From: Croceicoccus sp. Ery15
GTDB taxonomy: Bacteria; Pseudomonadota; Alphaproteobacteria; Sphingomonadales; Sphingomonadaceae
Reading direction: 5' to 3'
NCBI RefSeq assembly: GCF_020985305.1
Contig: NZ_CP087588.1
Coordinates: forward strand, 186,001 to 250,000
DNA length: 64,000 bases
The position numbers and the translations under genes were made by a program. This document shows, piece after piece, positions 24,757 through 33,462 of the stretch. How positions within the stretch are numbered: the stretch's first letter is position 1; each line of letters begins with the position of its first letter. The notes under the pieces are model-generated. The model saw only the letters and a list, made by a program, of their open reading frames with translations. It was not told the origin of the DNA and did not search any database.

Positions 24757-25340
24757 CGGCTCTCTCCTTCTTGTGTTTCGGGGTGGGGGACCGGCTCGCG
24801 GGGAGGGGAAAACGAGCCAGGTCCCCCGGGTTCCGGCGCGTCAGCGCCGGGCATCGCCGGAACGGGCTGCGAGGGGATGAACAGCTGTTCCGGCAATGTG
24901 TCTGCCTCTAGGTTTTTCGGCGGTTGGAAATCGGGTGCGGGGTTGCCCTCGCGCGTCGCGGCAATGGTCGATGCCAGCGAGCGCAGGACTTCGCGGCGGC
25001 CCTGCGGGGCGCGCCAGCCTGTCCCTGCCTGTTCGGGCAGCGTCAGGTGAACGACGCGCGCCTCATGGTCGCGACCCGCCGCGTCGCGGTAGGGCGTCAG
25101 CACGACCTGCAGGCGGCGAACCGCTTCTCCGGTCGGGGTCACCGTCCGATGCGACTCTGGCTTGTCAGCCTTCTCGATGCCGGTCGCCCCGGCATCGATC
25201 GCGGAAGTCGGCGCGCAGGTCCCTTCGGGAGCGCGGCAGGCAAAGCTGCCTTTGACGTTGCCGCCAAGGCTGGCGCAGCCACTGGCCAGAAGGAGCGGCG
25301 CAGCGAGCACCACGGCGCGACGGATCGGAAGCCGGCTCAT
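24753..25340 (-). CDS. traV: TraV outer-membrane lipoprotein
   Basis: 195 aa. Lipobox L-L-A-S-G-C-A-S-L puts the lipidated Cys at residue 22. The next segment, G-G-N-V-K-G-S-F-A-C-R-A-P-E-G-T-C, is the TraV cysteine region. The C-terminal half is Pro-rich and disordered. TraV anchors the TraB-TraK channel in the outer membrane. Coupled to dsbC and traC by 4-base overlaps. Confidence 0.9.
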   Translation of the reverse strand: MSRLPIRRAVVLAAPLLLASGCASLGGNVKGSFACRAPEGTCAPTSAIDAGATGIEKADKPESHRTVTPTGEAVRRLQVVLTPYRDAAGRDHEARVVHLTLPEQAGTGWRAPQGRREVLRSLASTIAATREGNPAPDFQPPKNLEADTLPEQLFIPSQPVPAMPGADAPEPGGPGSFSPPREPVPHPETQEGESR

Positions 25341-26209
25341 TGCGCCTCTCCCTTGCCTTCGACGACGAAGCGGCGGATCGCCGCGGCATCGCGGTAGCCA
25401 TGCAGCACCGCCCCATCGCGGGCGCGCACGATAACCGGAGTTCCGGCAAACCCATTGGCCTTCGCGAAGGCTTCATTGGCATCGAGCGCCTTGGCTTCCT
25501 TGCAAGTCTTGCCGGTCGCCGGCGCCTGGCCGGCGTAGGCCGCATGGAGCGCCTTTGCCGGATCCTTGGCGCACAGTACCGCCTCGGAGATCTTGCGGCT
25601 TGCCGCGCCGAAGATCGAGATCGGTCGCTCTTCGACATGGACCTTGGCCTTGGCGAGTTCGGCGGTCAGGCGCTGGCAGTAGCCGCACTGGAAATCCGAG
25701 AAGACGACCAGGCGTTCGCCCTTGGGGTTGCCCCAGTGGATTGCGCCCGCAGCCGGAAGCGACGAGAGGTCGACATGGCTGGCAGCCGCCTGGATCGGCG
25801 CTTCGTCGTGTCCCGCCGGCGCGTCGCTGGCTACGCGCGCCGCACCCGCCGCGAGCAGGTCAGGATTGAGTTCGAGCAAGCGGGCAGCGGTGACGTCGCG
25901 CCGCTCTTCCATGTCGTAGAGACGGCCCACGAACAGGTAGCGGGCGGTCTCGTCGATGTAGAACAGCGTGTCGCCCGAGACGACTTCGCACCAGGGGCCA
26001 AGCGTGTCGCAGCTGATCGCATCGATCGGGGTCTTGGGCAGCCGCAGCTTCAGTGCCTGCGCGACATCGCTGGCCATGCCGGCAGCGCTCGCAGGCATAG
26101 CGGTGACGGCAGAGACTCCGAGCGTCAGCACGGCGGCGGCGCTCGAAAGGGCAAGGGCAAGGTGGGCGGCGCGGGTCTTCAGGCCCGGCCGGTGCTCATT
26201 GTAGTTCAT
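25337..26209 (-). CDS. dsbC: DsbC-like disulfide isomerase of the conjugation operon
   Basis: 290 aa with a signal sequence (cleavage near A-S-A-A-G). Residues 40-110 fit a DsbC dimerisation region (P-K-T-P-I-D-A-I-S-C, D-T-L-F-Y-I-D-E-T-A-R-Y-L-F-V-G). A thioredoxin domain follows with V-V-F-S-D-F-Q-C-G-Y-C-Q-R and the cis-Pro loop G-F-A-G-T-P-V-I-V. It would reshuffle disulfides in Cys-rich periplasmic Tra proteins such as TraU. Related tra operons often carry such a gene between traB and traV. Confidence 0.9.
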   Translation of the reverse strand: MNYNEHRPGLKTRAAHLALALSSAAAVLTLGVSAVTAMPASAAGMASDVAQALKLRLPKTPIDAISCDTLGPWCEVVSGDTLFYIDETARYLFVGRLYDMEERRDVTAARLLELNPDLLAAGAARVASDAPAGHDEAPIQAAASHVDLSSLPAAGAIHWGNPKGERLVVFSDFQCGYCQRLTAELAKAKVHVEERPISIFGAASRKISEAVLCAKDPAKALHAAYAGQAPATGKTCKEAKALDANEAFAKANGFAGTPVIVRARDGAVLHGYRDAAAIRRFVVEGKGEAQ

Positions 26210-27522
26210 TTGGAAGGGCTCCTGACGTGGACGCCGTCGAGAAAGACGATCTCGACCTCGATGCCGGTCGGCATCTCGACGACGGGTTGGTATTGTTCGG
26301 CGCGTTCGATGAGGTATCGGCTGACGGTGTCGGCAGCCTCGCCGGCACCCTGGCCGAAGCCACCGGCGAGAATGTCGGTCGGCGACAGCGCTTCGCGCTG
26401 ACCGTTGGCGCCGACAGGCTGCGTGAAGATGCCGTTGGCGTTGGCGGAAAATCCGCGGCCGAAGCCGCCGACAATCCCGGCCAGCAGCGCCTGGCTGACA
26501 AGGCTGCCTTCGCGGCTGACCACGCGGCCGCGCACGCCCGACTTTCCGGCAAAGGAGATGAAGCCCTTGACCTCGCTCACCGCGAAACGGCCGCCGGGCT
26601 GCGCGCAGGTCATGCGCACCAGCTTGACGTAGACCTTCTCGGCCGAGAGATCGCCGCGCGCAGCTCCATTGACGAGGCAGCCGGTAATATCGGTGGTGAG
26701 TAGCTTGTTACCGCGCATCACCGAGCGGGCCGGTCCGGTGATCCTGAGAACCACGGGAAGCGGATCGCTCTGGCTGGCAACGCCGGTCGAGGCATCGACA
26801 CCCACGATGACCGTTGCCGGTGCGTAGCTGTTGGGCGGCAGGTAATCGCGGCTCGCTTCGAGCAGCAGGGCTGGCGCAGTCTCGGCTGCGCGCGGCTTGC
26901 CGTCCTTGCCCGTCTCCGCGCTGAAACTCATCAGGCTGAGCTGCCCGCCCTGCGCTTCCGGCCCTCCTTGCGGTGGCTGGACAGCCCCGCCGGTGCCTAC
27001 GCCGGGACCATAGGCCGGTGGAGGCGGCAGCGGCGGCGCGGCAGAAGGTGATTTCGCAGCGTCGCTGATCTGTGAGCGCAGATTGGCATTCTCGGCCGAG
27101 ATCGCGTCGATCGCTGCCTGGCCGTCGGAGCGCATCTGCGCGTTCTCGCTGCGCAGGGCTTCGAGCTCCTGCTCGATCTCGGGGCGCGGCAGCTGGGCCT
27201 GCTGCAGATCCTTGATCGCGCGGCCCTGCGCATCGAGCCGGTTACCATAGCTCGCGACGAATTCGCGCTGCGAGAGGTTGCGATTGACGAGGCCGCCGGT
27301 GTCGATCGTCGCCGCACCATTGGCATCGGTGCCGCCCTCGTCGCCGTCGCCGCCGAAGATGAACATCCCGCCGCCGATGAGCGCGATGGCCCCGATCCCG
27401 GCGAGCAGCATCTTCTGGCGCTGCGCGATCTGCGAATTGAGGTTGCGCCGTCCGCCTTCGCGCGCTTCCGGCGAGCCCGGCAGAGGCCTTTTTTCGGCGT
27501 CCTTCTGTGTTGCCTCGGCCAT
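26206..27522 (-). CDS. traB: TraB, inner-membrane-anchored channel protein (VirB10 family)
   Basis: 438 aa. One membrane helix at about 38-55 (M-L-L-A-G-I-G-A-I-A-L-I-G-G-G-M-F), a coiled coil at about 95-165, then a Pro-rich linker (P-P-L-P-P-P-P-A-Y-G-P). The VirB10-like C-terminal domain has L-P-V-V-L-R-I-T-G-P-A and G-C-L-V-N-G-A-A-R-G-D-L-S-A-E-K-V-Y. TraB spans the periplasm and joins TraV/TraK. TGATG overlap with traK, ATGA with dsbC. Confidence 0.92.
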   Translation of the reverse strand: MAEATQKDAEKRPLPGSPEAREGGRRNLNSQIAQRQKMLLAGIGAIALIGGGMFIFGGDGDEGGTDANGAATIDTGGLVNRNLSQREFVASYGNRLDAQGRAIKDLQQAQLPRPEIEQELEALRSENAQMRSDGQAAIDAISAENANLRSQISDAAKSPSAAPPLPPPPAYGPGVGTGGAVQPPQGGPEAQGGQLSLMSFSAETGKDGKPRAAETAPALLLEASRDYLPPNSYAPATVIVGVDASTGVASQSDPLPVVLRITGPARSVMRGNKLLTTDITGCLVNGAARGDLSAEKVYVKLVRMTCAQPGGRFAVSEVKGFISFAGKSGVRGRVVSREGSLVSQALLAGIVGGFGRGFSANANGIFTQPVGANGQREALSPTDILAGGFGQGAGEAADTVSRYLIERAEQYQPVVEMPTGIEVEIVFLDGVHVRSPSK

Positions 27523-28337
27523 CAGTTGAGCCCTCCCTTGGCAAAGACAAGGAAGGCACTGGTCGCTTCACCGGGAGCGAGTGCGTCGCGGCCATAGGCA
27601 AAGGCGAGCGCGCCTGCGGGACCCTCTCGCTCGGAGCCAAGCGCAAGGCTCTCCTGGCCGAGGTTGCGTACGAGAAAGCGCTGTCCGGTGAGTTCATCGC
27701 CCTGATATTCGGTGACCAGCTGAACCTCGATCCCGCCGGTGCGGCGCGGAGCCGAAAGTTCGGCGCGGGCAGTGAACCCGGGCAGGACGGCATCGCTCGC
27801 CATCGCCTCGATCAGGCGGATCGCAGCGTCCTCCGGCCCGGTCTCGGTCTCCCATTCGGTAGCCGCGGCTTTGGCTAGCGCGGGATTGGTGATGAAGAGC
27901 TGGGTCGCTTCCTCGCCGCCGAGGCGGCAGGCGAACTTGTAGACATAGCCCGCCTTGCTGGTCGCAAAAAAGCTGACCCGGGCAGCGGCAAATTGCGGGG
28001 GCACGGAGATATAGATGTCTCCGCGCACCGGCTCGTGCGTCACCTGGAAGTCGTTGTAGGGAAAGCCGCTCGCGATCTTCGAGACATTGGCGAAGCCGTC
28101 ATCGATGAGCGCAATCCGCGTGAGTTCGCCGCGGGCGAGCTCGCAGTCGATGGTCGCATTGTCGGCCGCTTCGACGAACTGGTCGGCATGTGCCGGAACC
28201 GGCGCGAGCGCGAAGGCAAGCACGGCTAGGCCGGTCAGCTTGAGGCCGGGATCGGGGCGCCGTGTCGCGCCGATCGCGAAACAGGCAAGGCCGGTTCCGG
28301 CAAGCGCAGCAGCGAGGGGAGATGGGAGAAGGCTCAT
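27522..28337 (-). CDS. traK: TraK secretin-like channel protein (VirB9 family)
   Basis: 271 aa. The first 50 residues hold two hydrophobic stretches ending at A-P-V-P-A-H-A-D, so either a long signal peptide or a signal peptide whose true start is further in. The mature part has D-N-A-T-I-D-C-E-L-A-R-G-E-L-T-R-I, D-I-Y-I-S-V-P-P and Y-K-F-A-C-R-L, as in TraK. It forms the outer-membrane part of the transfer channel with TraV and TraB. Overlaps traE by ATGA. Confidence 0.88.
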   Translation of the reverse strand: MSLLPSPLAAALAGTGLACFAIGATRRPDPGLKLTGLAVLAFALAPVPAHADQFVEAADNATIDCELARGELTRIALIDDGFANVSKIASGFPYNDFQVTHEPVRGDIYISVPPQFAAARVSFFATSKAGYVYKFACRLGGEEATQLFITNPALAKAAATEWETETGPEDAAIRLIEAMASDAVLPGFTARAELSAPRRTGGIEVQLVTEYQGDELTGQRFLVRNLGQESLALGSEREGPAGALAFAYGRDALAPGEATSAFLVFAKGGLN

Positions 28338-28903
28338 TGGCCGGGTTCCTCCTTGTCGGTGGGAAGTTGCTCGAAGCCGACGAGAGCGAGGCTGAGACCA
28401 CGCTTCGACCAGCGAAAACGGAAGGAGCGGCGCTGGCTCGCGATCACCTGCGCGCCGACAAAGGTCTTGAGCGTGCCGGTGACGGTCGAGGTCAGGGCCT
28501 TGGGGTCGACATGCATTTCCGCGATCACGAAGGCCTGGCTGATGTCCGAGCCGCGCTGTTCCTCGACGATTCTGACGAGCGCGGCCTTGAGGCGGCCGTG
28601 CGCGGCGGGATCGGCGAGCTTCAGGATGTTCGCCATCCAGTAGTCGAGGCTTTCGGGTGCCCGGTTGAGGAGCATCAGCGCCGTGTCGCGGGTGACGAGT
28701 TCGAGATAGGGCGCGTCGATTCCGCCGCTCGAGACGGTGATCCGCTCGGCGGTAATCGGCACCAGCACAACCTGCTCGTCGCGGGTCACGGCGGCGCCAA
28801 GGCTGACCAGCGTAGTGAGGCCAAGGACACCTGCCAGCACGGCAAAGCGGTTGCGTTGCCGAAGGTAAGTCTGCGCCTGTTCGTGCGCGAATTCTGCTCG
28901 CAT
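28334..28903 (-). CDS. traE: TraE (VirB5/8-like) inner-membrane conjugation protein
   Basis: 189 aa with an N-terminal helix after about 20 residues (F-A-V-L-A-G-V-L-G-L-T-T-L-V-S-L). TraE features follow: V-L-V-P-I-T-A-E-R, Y-L-E-L-V-T-R-D-T-A-L-M-L-L-N-R-A-P-E and G-T-L-K-T-F-V-G. TraE proteins are VirB8-like scaffold components. Lies 12 bases after traL, and overlaps traK. Confidence 0.9.
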   Translation of the reverse strand: MRAEFAHEQAQTYLRQRNRFAVLAGVLGLTTLVSLGAAVTRDEQVVLVPITAERITVSSGGIDAPYLELVTRDTALMLLNRAPESLDYWMANILKLADPAAHGRLKAALVRIVEEQRGSDISQAFVIAEMHVDPKALTSTVTGTLKTFVGAQVIASQRRSFRFRWSKRGLSLALVGFEQLPTDKEEPGQ

Positions 28904-28915
28904 GGTTTGCCTACC

Positions 28916-29203
28916 TCAGCCCGCCAGCAGGCGGCAGTGGGAGGGCGGCGTGGCTTTCAGCCCCAGGAAACTCCCGGGCAGGTACCAATATGCAGCATGC
29001 ACCAGTGCCGAACCGGCGCCGCGTGCCTTTGCCTTCCGCAAGGCAAGCCAGGCCCCGGCGGCCAGGCCGATACCGATGAAGATATGCTGCGAGAGAATGC
29101 CCCAGGCGAAGGGAATGAGAATCCCTGCAAACTCGTCGATGGTCCAGAAGCCGATGAGCTCCGGGTCGTCGAGCCGCCGTGGAACGAGGTACCTGTCAGC
29201 CAT
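28916..29203 (-). CDS. traL: TraL, small inner-membrane pilus assembly protein
   Basis: 95 aa. The N-terminal R-Y-L-V-P-R-R-L-D-D-P-E-L-I-G-F-W-T-I-D-E is the TraL signature. Two hydrophobic segments follow (I-L-I-P-F-A-W-G-I-L and F-I-G-I-G-L-A-A-G). TraL corresponds to VirB3 in other type IV systems. Lies 34 bases after traA. Confidence 0.9.
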   Translation of the reverse strand: MADRYLVPRRLDDPELIGFWTIDEFAGILIPFAWGILSQHIFIGIGLAAGAWLALRKAKARGAGSALVHAAYWYLPGSFLGLKATPPSHCRLLAG

Positions 29204-29237
29204 GATGCCGCCCTCCTGTCGTAACCGGATCCGCTGA

Positions 29238-29567
29238 TCAGATGACCGCGGTCACGACCGAGGTGACGATCGGCACGCCGGTGCCGACACCGATCCCGAC
29301 GCCGACCGGCACCGCGACCTGGCCGAGCGAAAAGCGCCCGGAGGCAAGGCCGATCAGACCGCCTGCAAGGCTGAGCACGGTGATGATCTTGCCGCCCGAG
29401 CCTTCGAGGAAGTCGGTGAACTTGGTCAGCGCGGGATCGAAGGTGGTGTCGGCGCCGGCAAAGGCGGCACCGGCGCAGGCCAGCGCCACGCAGGCGGGAA
29501 GAATGTAGTCGCGGCCACGAGCACGGTTGAGCGTGCGCTGCTGGGCCGAAAGGGCAGTCTTGGTCAT
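29238..29567 (-). CDS. traA: TraA-like pilin precursor
   Basis: 109 aa from ATG 29567, preferred over a start nine codons upstream that adds nothing pilin-like. A long leader with hydrophobic core (A-C-V-A-L-A-C-A-G-A-A-F-A) ends at an A-F-A|G-A-D cleavage site. The mature part has two hydrophobic helices (I-I-T-V-L-S-L-A-G-G-L-I-G-L-A and a Gly/Val-rich end) with a short basic turn between, like F pilin. First gene of the minus-strand tra operon, directly behind the divergent regulatory region. Confidence 0.85.
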   Translation of the reverse strand: MTKTALSAQQRTLNRARGRDYILPACVALACAGAAFAGADTTFDPALTKFTDFLEGSGGKIITVLSLAGGLIGLASGRFSLGQVAVPVGVGIGVGTGVPIVTSVVTAVI

Positions 29568-29934
29568 GGATGGAAACTCCGAGGGATTGAACATCAGTCA
29601 GCGATACGTTCGCTGTATGTTCTTTCCTCTCCCCGGACCCGGGCTGTAGGAAATCGGAAACTGGATTTCAGGGCTGCCGACCAAGCAAAAAGCGACATCT
29701 GGAGGTGCATTGGCCGGGATTCGCGCAGGCTGATCGCCAACCAGCGCCGACTGTGCCGGCTTCAGAGCGAAGCGAGCCGCGATCTGCGTGAACGCGACCG
29801 GAATTCGCGCGAATCATTGAAGGAAGCTGATTCGTTCCTTCCTCTATGTTCTCTACATGTTCTTTTTATTTTCCTACAGGCTTCCTTCGCGGTTAGCCAG
29901 TGAGTCGATCACCTCTAGAGATAAGGATTCGTCG
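29568..29934. promoter_or_regulatory. Divergent regulatory region between traA and the HTH genes, with repeated TATGTTCT boxes
   Basis: This 367-base stretch has no gene. The octamer (T/C)ATGTTCT occurs three times on the plus strand: 29616-29623, 29845-29852 and 29856-29863. The last two are 11 bases apart (one helical turn), and two of the three copies are followed by TT. This is the spacing expected of a regulator bound on one face of the DNA. The divergent gene pair at 29935 and 30419 encodes DNA-binding proteins that are natural candidates. No clear -35/-10 pair was settled. Confidence 0.45.
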
Positions 29935-30426
29935 ATGACCAAGATGGCGCTCTTTGCCGAACAACAGGTTCGCGCCGACCTCGCCCGGCTGCTCTTGGCG
30001 GCCGTCGAAGCCAGCGGCCGTGCCCGCTGCGACATCGCGCGCGATGCGCAGATCCATAAGGATGCCTTGCGCCGCGTCCTTGCCGGCGAACGCTCGGCAA
30101 GCCTCGGTGAAGCCTTGCGCATTCTTGCCGCGAGCGGAGTTGCGCCGCACGCACACCTGCTCCTCTTCCTCGTCAGCAGCGGCGATCACGCGATTGCATG
30201 GTTGCAATCGGACCTCGCGCAATTCTTCGAGGACTTTTCCGGCGAACTGCCTGCAGCACTCGAGCGTGTCCTGGGCAACCAGGTTCATGACGTGAAGCCG
30301 CGTTGGGCCAAAGGCACCGCGCACCGGGTTGCGCGCTTGCTCTCCGACCACATCGATGAGCTTGAACGAAAGGATGCGCTGCTCGGCGATGTCTTTGCCG
30401 GTGTCGAAGGAGGCCATCGTGGGTGA
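29935..30426 (+). CDS. Putative DNA-binding regulator next to the tra operon, 163 aa
   Basis: Start ATG 29935 with AAGGA about 9 bases upstream; an in-frame ATG at 29857 would overlap the repeat boxes and is less likely. The N-terminal 75 residues look like a Cro/C1-type HTH: R-A-R-C-D-I-A-R-D-A-Q-I-H-K-D-A-L-R-R-V-L-A-G-E-R, then A-S-L-G-E-A-L-R-I-L-A. The C-terminal half is helical with no known domain. It is divergent from traA and overlaps the AlpA-like gene by 8 bases, so together they probably set tra expression. Confidence 0.7.
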   Translation: MTKMALFAEQQVRADLARLLLAAVEASGRARCDIARDAQIHKDALRRVLAGERSASLGEALRILAASGVAPHAHLLLFLVSSGDHAIAWLQSDLAQFFEDFSGELPAALERVLGNQVHDVKPRWAKGTAHRVARLLSDHIDELERKDALLGDVFAGVEGGHRG

Positions 30427-30634
30427 AGAGATCGACAAAAGAGCGACGGAGTCTCGCCGGGTGACGCGGCTCATTCGCTTGCCCGAGGTTCAGCACCGTG
30501 TCGGGCTTGGCCGTTCGACGATCTATCGCTGGATGGCCGAGGGCAAGTTTCCGAAGCCGGTACAGCTGGGCGGCTACGCGGTAGCGTGGTCGGAAGAAGA
30601 TGTGCAGGCTTGGATTTCGGCAAAATTGGAATGA
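30419..30634 (+). CDS. AlpA-family transcriptional regulator, 71 aa
   Basis: Starts at GTG 30419, five bases after a perfect GAAGGAGG at 30406-30413; the longer frame upstream has no ribosome site. The AlpA/MerR-type HTH is plain: R-L-I-R-L-P-E-V-Q-H-R-V-G-L-G-R-S-T-I-Y, then M-A-E-G-K-F-P-K-P-V-Q-L-G and W-S-E-E-D-V-Q-A-W. Such proteins switch on integrase or conjugation genes in mobile elements. Translation is coupled to the preceding HTH gene. Confidence 0.88.
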   Translation: MGEEIDKRATESRRVTRLIRLPEVQHRVGLGRSTIYRWMAEGKFPKPVQLGGYAVAWSEEDVQAWISAKLE

Positions 30635-30801
30635 AGAGTCTGCTACCGAAGGGCTCTGCTCGATACCCCTATAACATCGCGCAATTGCTCCGAACGTTAC
30701 CGTCTGTCGCAAGCGACAACAAGCGCTCCTACTTCGAAGGAGACAAACCCGTCGTTACCTCATAATGGACCTACGTCAGGGACGAAAAGAGGCGTAATCA
30801 T

Positions 30802-31581
30802 TTGGAAAATAGTGCGATTGTGGAAAGCGCGATCCGCAGTCTGGCGAACACGATGAGGCTTTATGGCGAAGCGCAAATGCGTTTCGGCAATTTGGTCCAA
30901 GTCGATCCGGAAGAAGCCGTCGACAATGTCGATCGCGCATTCGAAGCCAAGCTCGAAGCGTTTCATACACTTTATGATGTTTCGAAGGAGCATTTCCCGT
31001 ATTTTGAGCATGGGGATACTGGCCTGTTAATTGCCATCCGGAACGCGATCCACCATCGCAATCATCCGCTGTTTCACAGTCTGAACTGGCGCCTGCGTCT
31101 CGATGATGGCGGGGCCGCGCGGCTGCTCGGAGCCTCATTCTTGTTGGCATTCCACCCAACGCTTCATGGCTCTCCCGTCCGAATGTCGCACCATGTAAAG
31201 TTGGATGATGTCGATGCGCGGCTCGACCCTAATCGTCAATCACCTTATCTCGACGTTTCGCTCAGGCGAATAAAGGCGGCTGAGCGCTTTTCCTTGATAG
31301 ATCGTCAGCTCCGACTTCCCGCAATCCGCGAATTTGGCTCGCGGGAAGGATATCCTGGCGATCAAGTGTATTTGGACCTCATGCCGATCTTTGTATCTGC
31401 AGTTTCAAAGGTGTTTACCAGACTGAGCGCGACGGGATTCAAGTTCAGGGGGTTTGATGCCGAAACATACTTGGTTCCCTTCACTACAGAGCTCCAGGTG
31501 GACCTTGCAGATGTGAAATTTGCAGAATTGCGTCTGCGCGGTTGGGGCCCTCTTGATCTCATCCCGATCCCCATCGAATGA
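30802..31581 (+). CDS. Unknown protein with HEPN-like motif, 259 aa
   Basis: Start taken as TTG 30802 because AGAGG lies 9 bases before it; the next choice is ATG 30853. The protein is mostly helical at the N-terminus. At about 74-86 it reads L-L-I-A-I-R-N-A-I-H-H-R-N-H-P-L-F-H, which contains R-N-x-x-H-H and R-x5-H patterns as in HEPN-fold proteins, many of which are RNases of defence or toxin systems. The rest of the protein has no motif I recognise. The 167 bases before it are gene-free. Together with the next gene it forms an accessory pair of lower-GC character than its neighbours. HEPN membership is a suggestion, not a firm assignment. Confidence 0.6.
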   Translation: MENSAIVESAIRSLANTMRLYGEAQMRFGNLVQVDPEEAVDNVDRAFEAKLEAFHTLYDVSKEHFPYFEHGDTGLLIAIRNAIHHRNHPLFHSLNWRLRLDDGGAARLLGASFLLAFHPTLHGSPVRMSHHVKLDDVDARLDPNRQSPYLDVSLRRIKAAERFSLIDRQLRLPAIREFGSREGYPGDQVYLDLMPIFVSAVSKVFTRLSATGFKFRGFDAETYLVPFTTELQVDLADVKFAELRLRGWGPLDLIPIPIE

Positions 31582-31653
31582 TGGGCGCGGCATCCGGCAC
31601 AGACATCAGAGCGGGCTGAGATTACACGTCGACAGACCGCCTAAAGCAACACA

Positions 31654-32889
31654 ATGTCACGAAAATATACGCGACCAGAATTCTACGACCTCGTTTGGTC
31701 GAAACCCATGACGCATCTAGCCAAAGAGTTCGGGTTATCCGACGTGGCGTTGCACAAGATTTGTCGCAAACATGATGTCCCGAACCCTCCGGCAGGCTGG
31801 TGGGCGAAGCATGCTGCAGGTCACGAGGTTCAGCGAACACCTCTACCCAAGTTGAAAGCTGGGATTTCTGGCACAATTAGTATTACCGGAGGGGAGCTTC
31901 ACAATCAGCCCGACAGCGTGGTGCGTAGCCGTGAAGATGCGCGCGTACGAGCGTCCCAATTCGATCCCGAAGTTACAGTTCCGCAAAACGCCATCGTGAC
32001 GCGATCGATGGCAAAACTGCGCAAAGCCAAACCGGATGTGCAGGGCCTTGTGAAGATTTCCCAAGTGGGCCTCATAGCTATCGAGATTGCACCTGCGTCG
32101 GTCGATCGGATTGAATTGGCCCTCAATCGTATTACCGCAGCCGCCGAAGAGCAGGGCTTCAAATTACGCCAGAAGGAAAAACAGATTGCGTTCACTGACG
32201 GCACCATCGTCGTGCCTTTCCGGCTAAAAGAAGCGGTACGTCGTACCAAACACGAGCCCACTGCCGAGGAGTTGGCAAAGGACGAACGGGAGCGGAAGCA
32301 ACGCGAAAGGCGGTGGGCCCGCAAGGATTGGGACTTCACCCCGCGGTTCGGTCTTAATAGCCGTTGGCCGGAATGGGATTACGATCCCACCGGCAAGGTC
32401 TCATTCGAGTTCGACCTTTACCTGCGATACTCGTCCTCTCTTCGTCGTTCGTTCAAGGATGCGAAGGTCCAGCGACTTGAGAACATGGCCAACGATATCG
32501 CGATCGGGCTTGCTGTCCTTGCTGCAGCGAAGCGCGAGGATGAGCAGCGCGCTGAGGAAGATAGAATTCGGGCTGAAGAAGCTGCCCGCCGACGCAACGA
32601 AGCGAAGCGGCTTGCCTACATTGAGGAGCGCCGCCTCAAAGTTCTAGAGGTGGCTTTCGAGAGGATGGAGAAGCGTGATCGCTTGCGCCGACTTGCTGAT
32701 CAGATTTCGGATGAACTCAAAGGAACCCATTCGCCGCGGGCCGCCGAGTTCATCGCCTGGCTGGAACGCCACCTTGAGCAGGCCGAGAGAGATGCCGATG
32801 TTCGAGGCCTGGAAGGCCTGTTTGCTAGCGAAGACGTGTTCGGCTCTGATGATGACAAGGGTTTCTATCCCGACCGCTACGGTTGGTAG
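31654..32889 (+). CDS. Unknown 411-aa protein with N-terminal HTH and coiled coil
   Basis: The N-terminus reads R-P-E-F-Y-D-L-V-W-S-K-P-M-T-H-L-A-K-E-F-G-L, then D-V-A-L-H-K-I-C-R-K-H and P-P-A-G-W-W-A-K. This HTH-like block is shared by many uncharacterised plasmid and phage proteins. Residues about 170-270 hold two mixed strands/helices, and 285-385 form a long charged coiled coil rich in E, R and A. The C-terminus is acidic. No enzymatic motif was found. It lies 72 bases after the HEPN-like gene on the same strand, and is the last gene of the plasmid-like half. Confidence 0.7.
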   Translation: MSRKYTRPEFYDLVWSKPMTHLAKEFGLSDVALHKICRKHDVPNPPAGWWAKHAAGHEVQRTPLPKLKAGISGTISITGGELHNQPDSVVRSREDARVRASQFDPEVTVPQNAIVTRSMAKLRKAKPDVQGLVKISQVGLIAIEIAPASVDRIELALNRITAAAEEQGFKLRQKEKQIAFTDGTIVVPFRLKEAVRRTKHEPTAEELAKDERERKQRERRWARKDWDFTPRFGLNSRWPEWDYDPTGKVSFEFDLYLRYSSSLRRSFKDAKVQRLENMANDIAIGLAVLAAAKREDEQRAEEDRIRAEEAARRRNEAKRLAYIEERRLKVLEVAFERMEKRDRLRRLADQISDELKGTHSPRAAEFIAWLERHLEQAERDADVRGLEGLFASEDVFGSDDDKGFYPDRYGW

Positions 32890-33068
32890 CAGATCCAACG
32901 CGAGGCGATCTCTGTGAAGGCACTGCGGAGCTCGGCTCGATCGTCAGCGCTGTGAGAAGCGAGATTGACCGCGGCCTTGGCAGAAAATCTGCGTGGTTCG
33001 CGTAGCGGGGCCATTGATCGTCCATCTTGCATCTGGCTCATGCGGTCTGGTTGAACTAACGGCTTGCC

Positions 33069-33462
33069 ATGTCTCTGCAAATCTTCGAAGAATTCATTCC
33101 GGTCCTGACCAATCTGAGCCCGGCCCAACTACGCAATCCGTGCGAAGTGGCGTCTCTTCAAATCTATTTCGGTGAAAGCGTGCTGCTGCCTGAATATCGC
33201 GGGCAGGGTATCGGCCACGCCTTCTTCGACGCGCGCGAAGAACATGCGCGGGCCGAGGGCGCGAATGCGGCCTGCTTTGCCTCTGTGATCCGACCCGGAC
33301 GATCATCCGCTGCGCCCTGCCAGCCATCGTCCCCTCGACGGGTTCTGGCAGGCGCGCGACTATGCGCCGGTCGATGGGCTGATCACGCAACTGGCATGGC
33401 GGGAGCATGGCGAACCGGTCGAAACGCCCAAGGCGATGCAATATTGGCTACGCCGGTTCTGA
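33069..33462 (+). pseudogene. GNAT acetyltransferase remnant with a single-base frameshift
   Basis: Codons from about 33150 encode Y-F-G-E-S-V-L-L-P-E-Y-R-G-Q-G-I-G-H-A-F-F, the acetyl-CoA loop (Q/R-x-x-G-x-G/A) of a GNAT domain, up to C-F-A-S-V-I-R-P. One extra base near 33296 (CCCGGACG where CCCGACG would keep frame) shifts the rest, which continues as H-P-L-R-P-A-S-H-R-P-L-D-G-F-W and ends Q-Y-W-L-R-R-F at TGA 33460-33462. The N-terminal part is missing or replaced. A fragment at a rearrangement point. Confidence 0.7.
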
